Below, in pieces: positions 33,449-33,756 of a DNA stretch of 33,756 nucleotides. The translations under genes and the position numbers were made by a program. The stretch lies in contig CAJUDO010000031.1 in assembly GCA_910585405.1 (NCBI GenBank), positions 1 to 33,756 of the forward strand, written 5' to 3'. This stretch comes from an uncultured Peptococcaceae bacterium (GTDB lineage: Bacteria > Bacillota > Peptococcia > Peptococcales > Peptococcaceae). The notes beneath the pieces were generated by a model that searched no databases, was not told the DNA's origin, and worked only from the letters and a program-made list of their open reading frames with translations. Positions within the stretch are counted from its first letter, which is position 1, and every line of letters starts with the position of its first letter.

Positions 33449-33705
33449 ATGGATATAGATATGGCTGAGATAAAAAGTATAAATGAATTACTAAATATGG
33501 GGATTGATATTCCTGACTATCAAAGGCCATACAAGTGGACGATTCAAAATATTGATGAGCTTCTTGGTGATATTAGTACAGCAATCAATGAAGCAGAACT
33601 GCACAGAATTCCCTTCAAGTACAGGGTAGGAACCATTATTCTTCATGAGAATGAACATGGAATATTTGATGTTGTGGATGGACAATAGCGGATAATATCA
33701 CGATA
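33449..33705 (+). pseudogene. DUF262 (GmrSD-type) gene, truncated
   Basis: The frame reads IKSINELLNMG..IPDYQRPYKW, then VGTIILHENEHG and DVVDGQ, which is the start of the DUF262 domain of GmrSD-like defence proteins (DGQQR motif). The next codon, where Gln is expected, is TAG (33686-33688), followed by CGG (Arg) ATA, and then the frame no longer resembles the family and stops at TAA 33703-33705. Only 79 residues remain of a domain that normally runs past 200. No clear ribosome site; start may be ATG 33449 or 33461. Likely a nonfunctional remnant. Confidence 0.75.
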
Positions 33706-33756
33706 AGGTATAATAAGTTGCGCAAATTCAGGAAACAAAAAAGAGAGACATAGATT

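Noticed and set aside
1..33756. tRNA, rRNA, CRISPR arrays, complete insertion sequences
   Set aside because: No cloverleaf with a TTCGANNC-type loop, no regularly spaced repeats and no transposase frame was seen on either strand.

Overview
The window reads as chromosomal DNA of a spore-forming, anaerobic member of the Bacillota. Evidence: a spoVAC-spoVAD-spoVAEb operon behind a forespore sigma-G-type promoter, strong Gram-positive Shine-Dalgarno sequences, several TTG starts, low-to-moderate GC, and many ferredoxin-like and flavin proteins. The order ppx-ppk-phoH-pgpH-ybeY-corC-cdd-era would fit the Negativicutes or a related clostridial line, but I cannot settle the taxon without a search.

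Layout. 1-2365: end of an unknown gene, a terminator, then the SpoVA dipicolinate-channel operon. 2384-4360: a Crp/Fnr regulator on the minus strand, divergent from a ferredoxin-like Fe-S protein and a cupin; a perfect 14-bp palindrome lies between them at an activator position. 4370-6444: minus-strand sensor kinase and OmpR-type response regulator. 6649-7374: an unknown lipoprotein.

7590-20108 is the accessory heart of the window. A cassette of SLC13/DASS-type permease, two-cluster ferredoxin and cytoplasmic fumarate-reductase/AprA-like flavoprotein appears twice with the order altered: permease-Fd-flavoprotein at 7793-11137, and Fd-flavoprotein-permease at 11435-14792. The two operons share a 70-bp promoter block. 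Next come a CprK-like Crp/Fnr regulator (minus), a second 14-bp palindrome, a third SLC13-type permease, an arylsulfotransferase-family beta-propeller protein without a signal peptide, and an MFS transporter. Together these look like an uptake, electron-transfer and reduction (or sulfuryl transfer) system for small organic anions, possibly aromatic. The substrate is not visible in the sequence.

20275-32239 is core genome: Ppx/GppA phosphatase and polyphosphate kinase with a very basic tail; then PhoH, the c-di-AMP phosphodiesterase PgpH, YbeY, a CorC/HlyC-type protein, cytidine deaminase, Era, a CPBP protease and an RlmD-type methyltransferase. 32410-33756 is again accessory: a GIY-YIG/DUF4357 protein and a DUF262 gene cut off by a stop codon inside its DGQQR motif.

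All coordinates and motif positions were worked out by eye. Starts were moved to the codon with the best ribosome-binding site where this differed from the longest reading frame.
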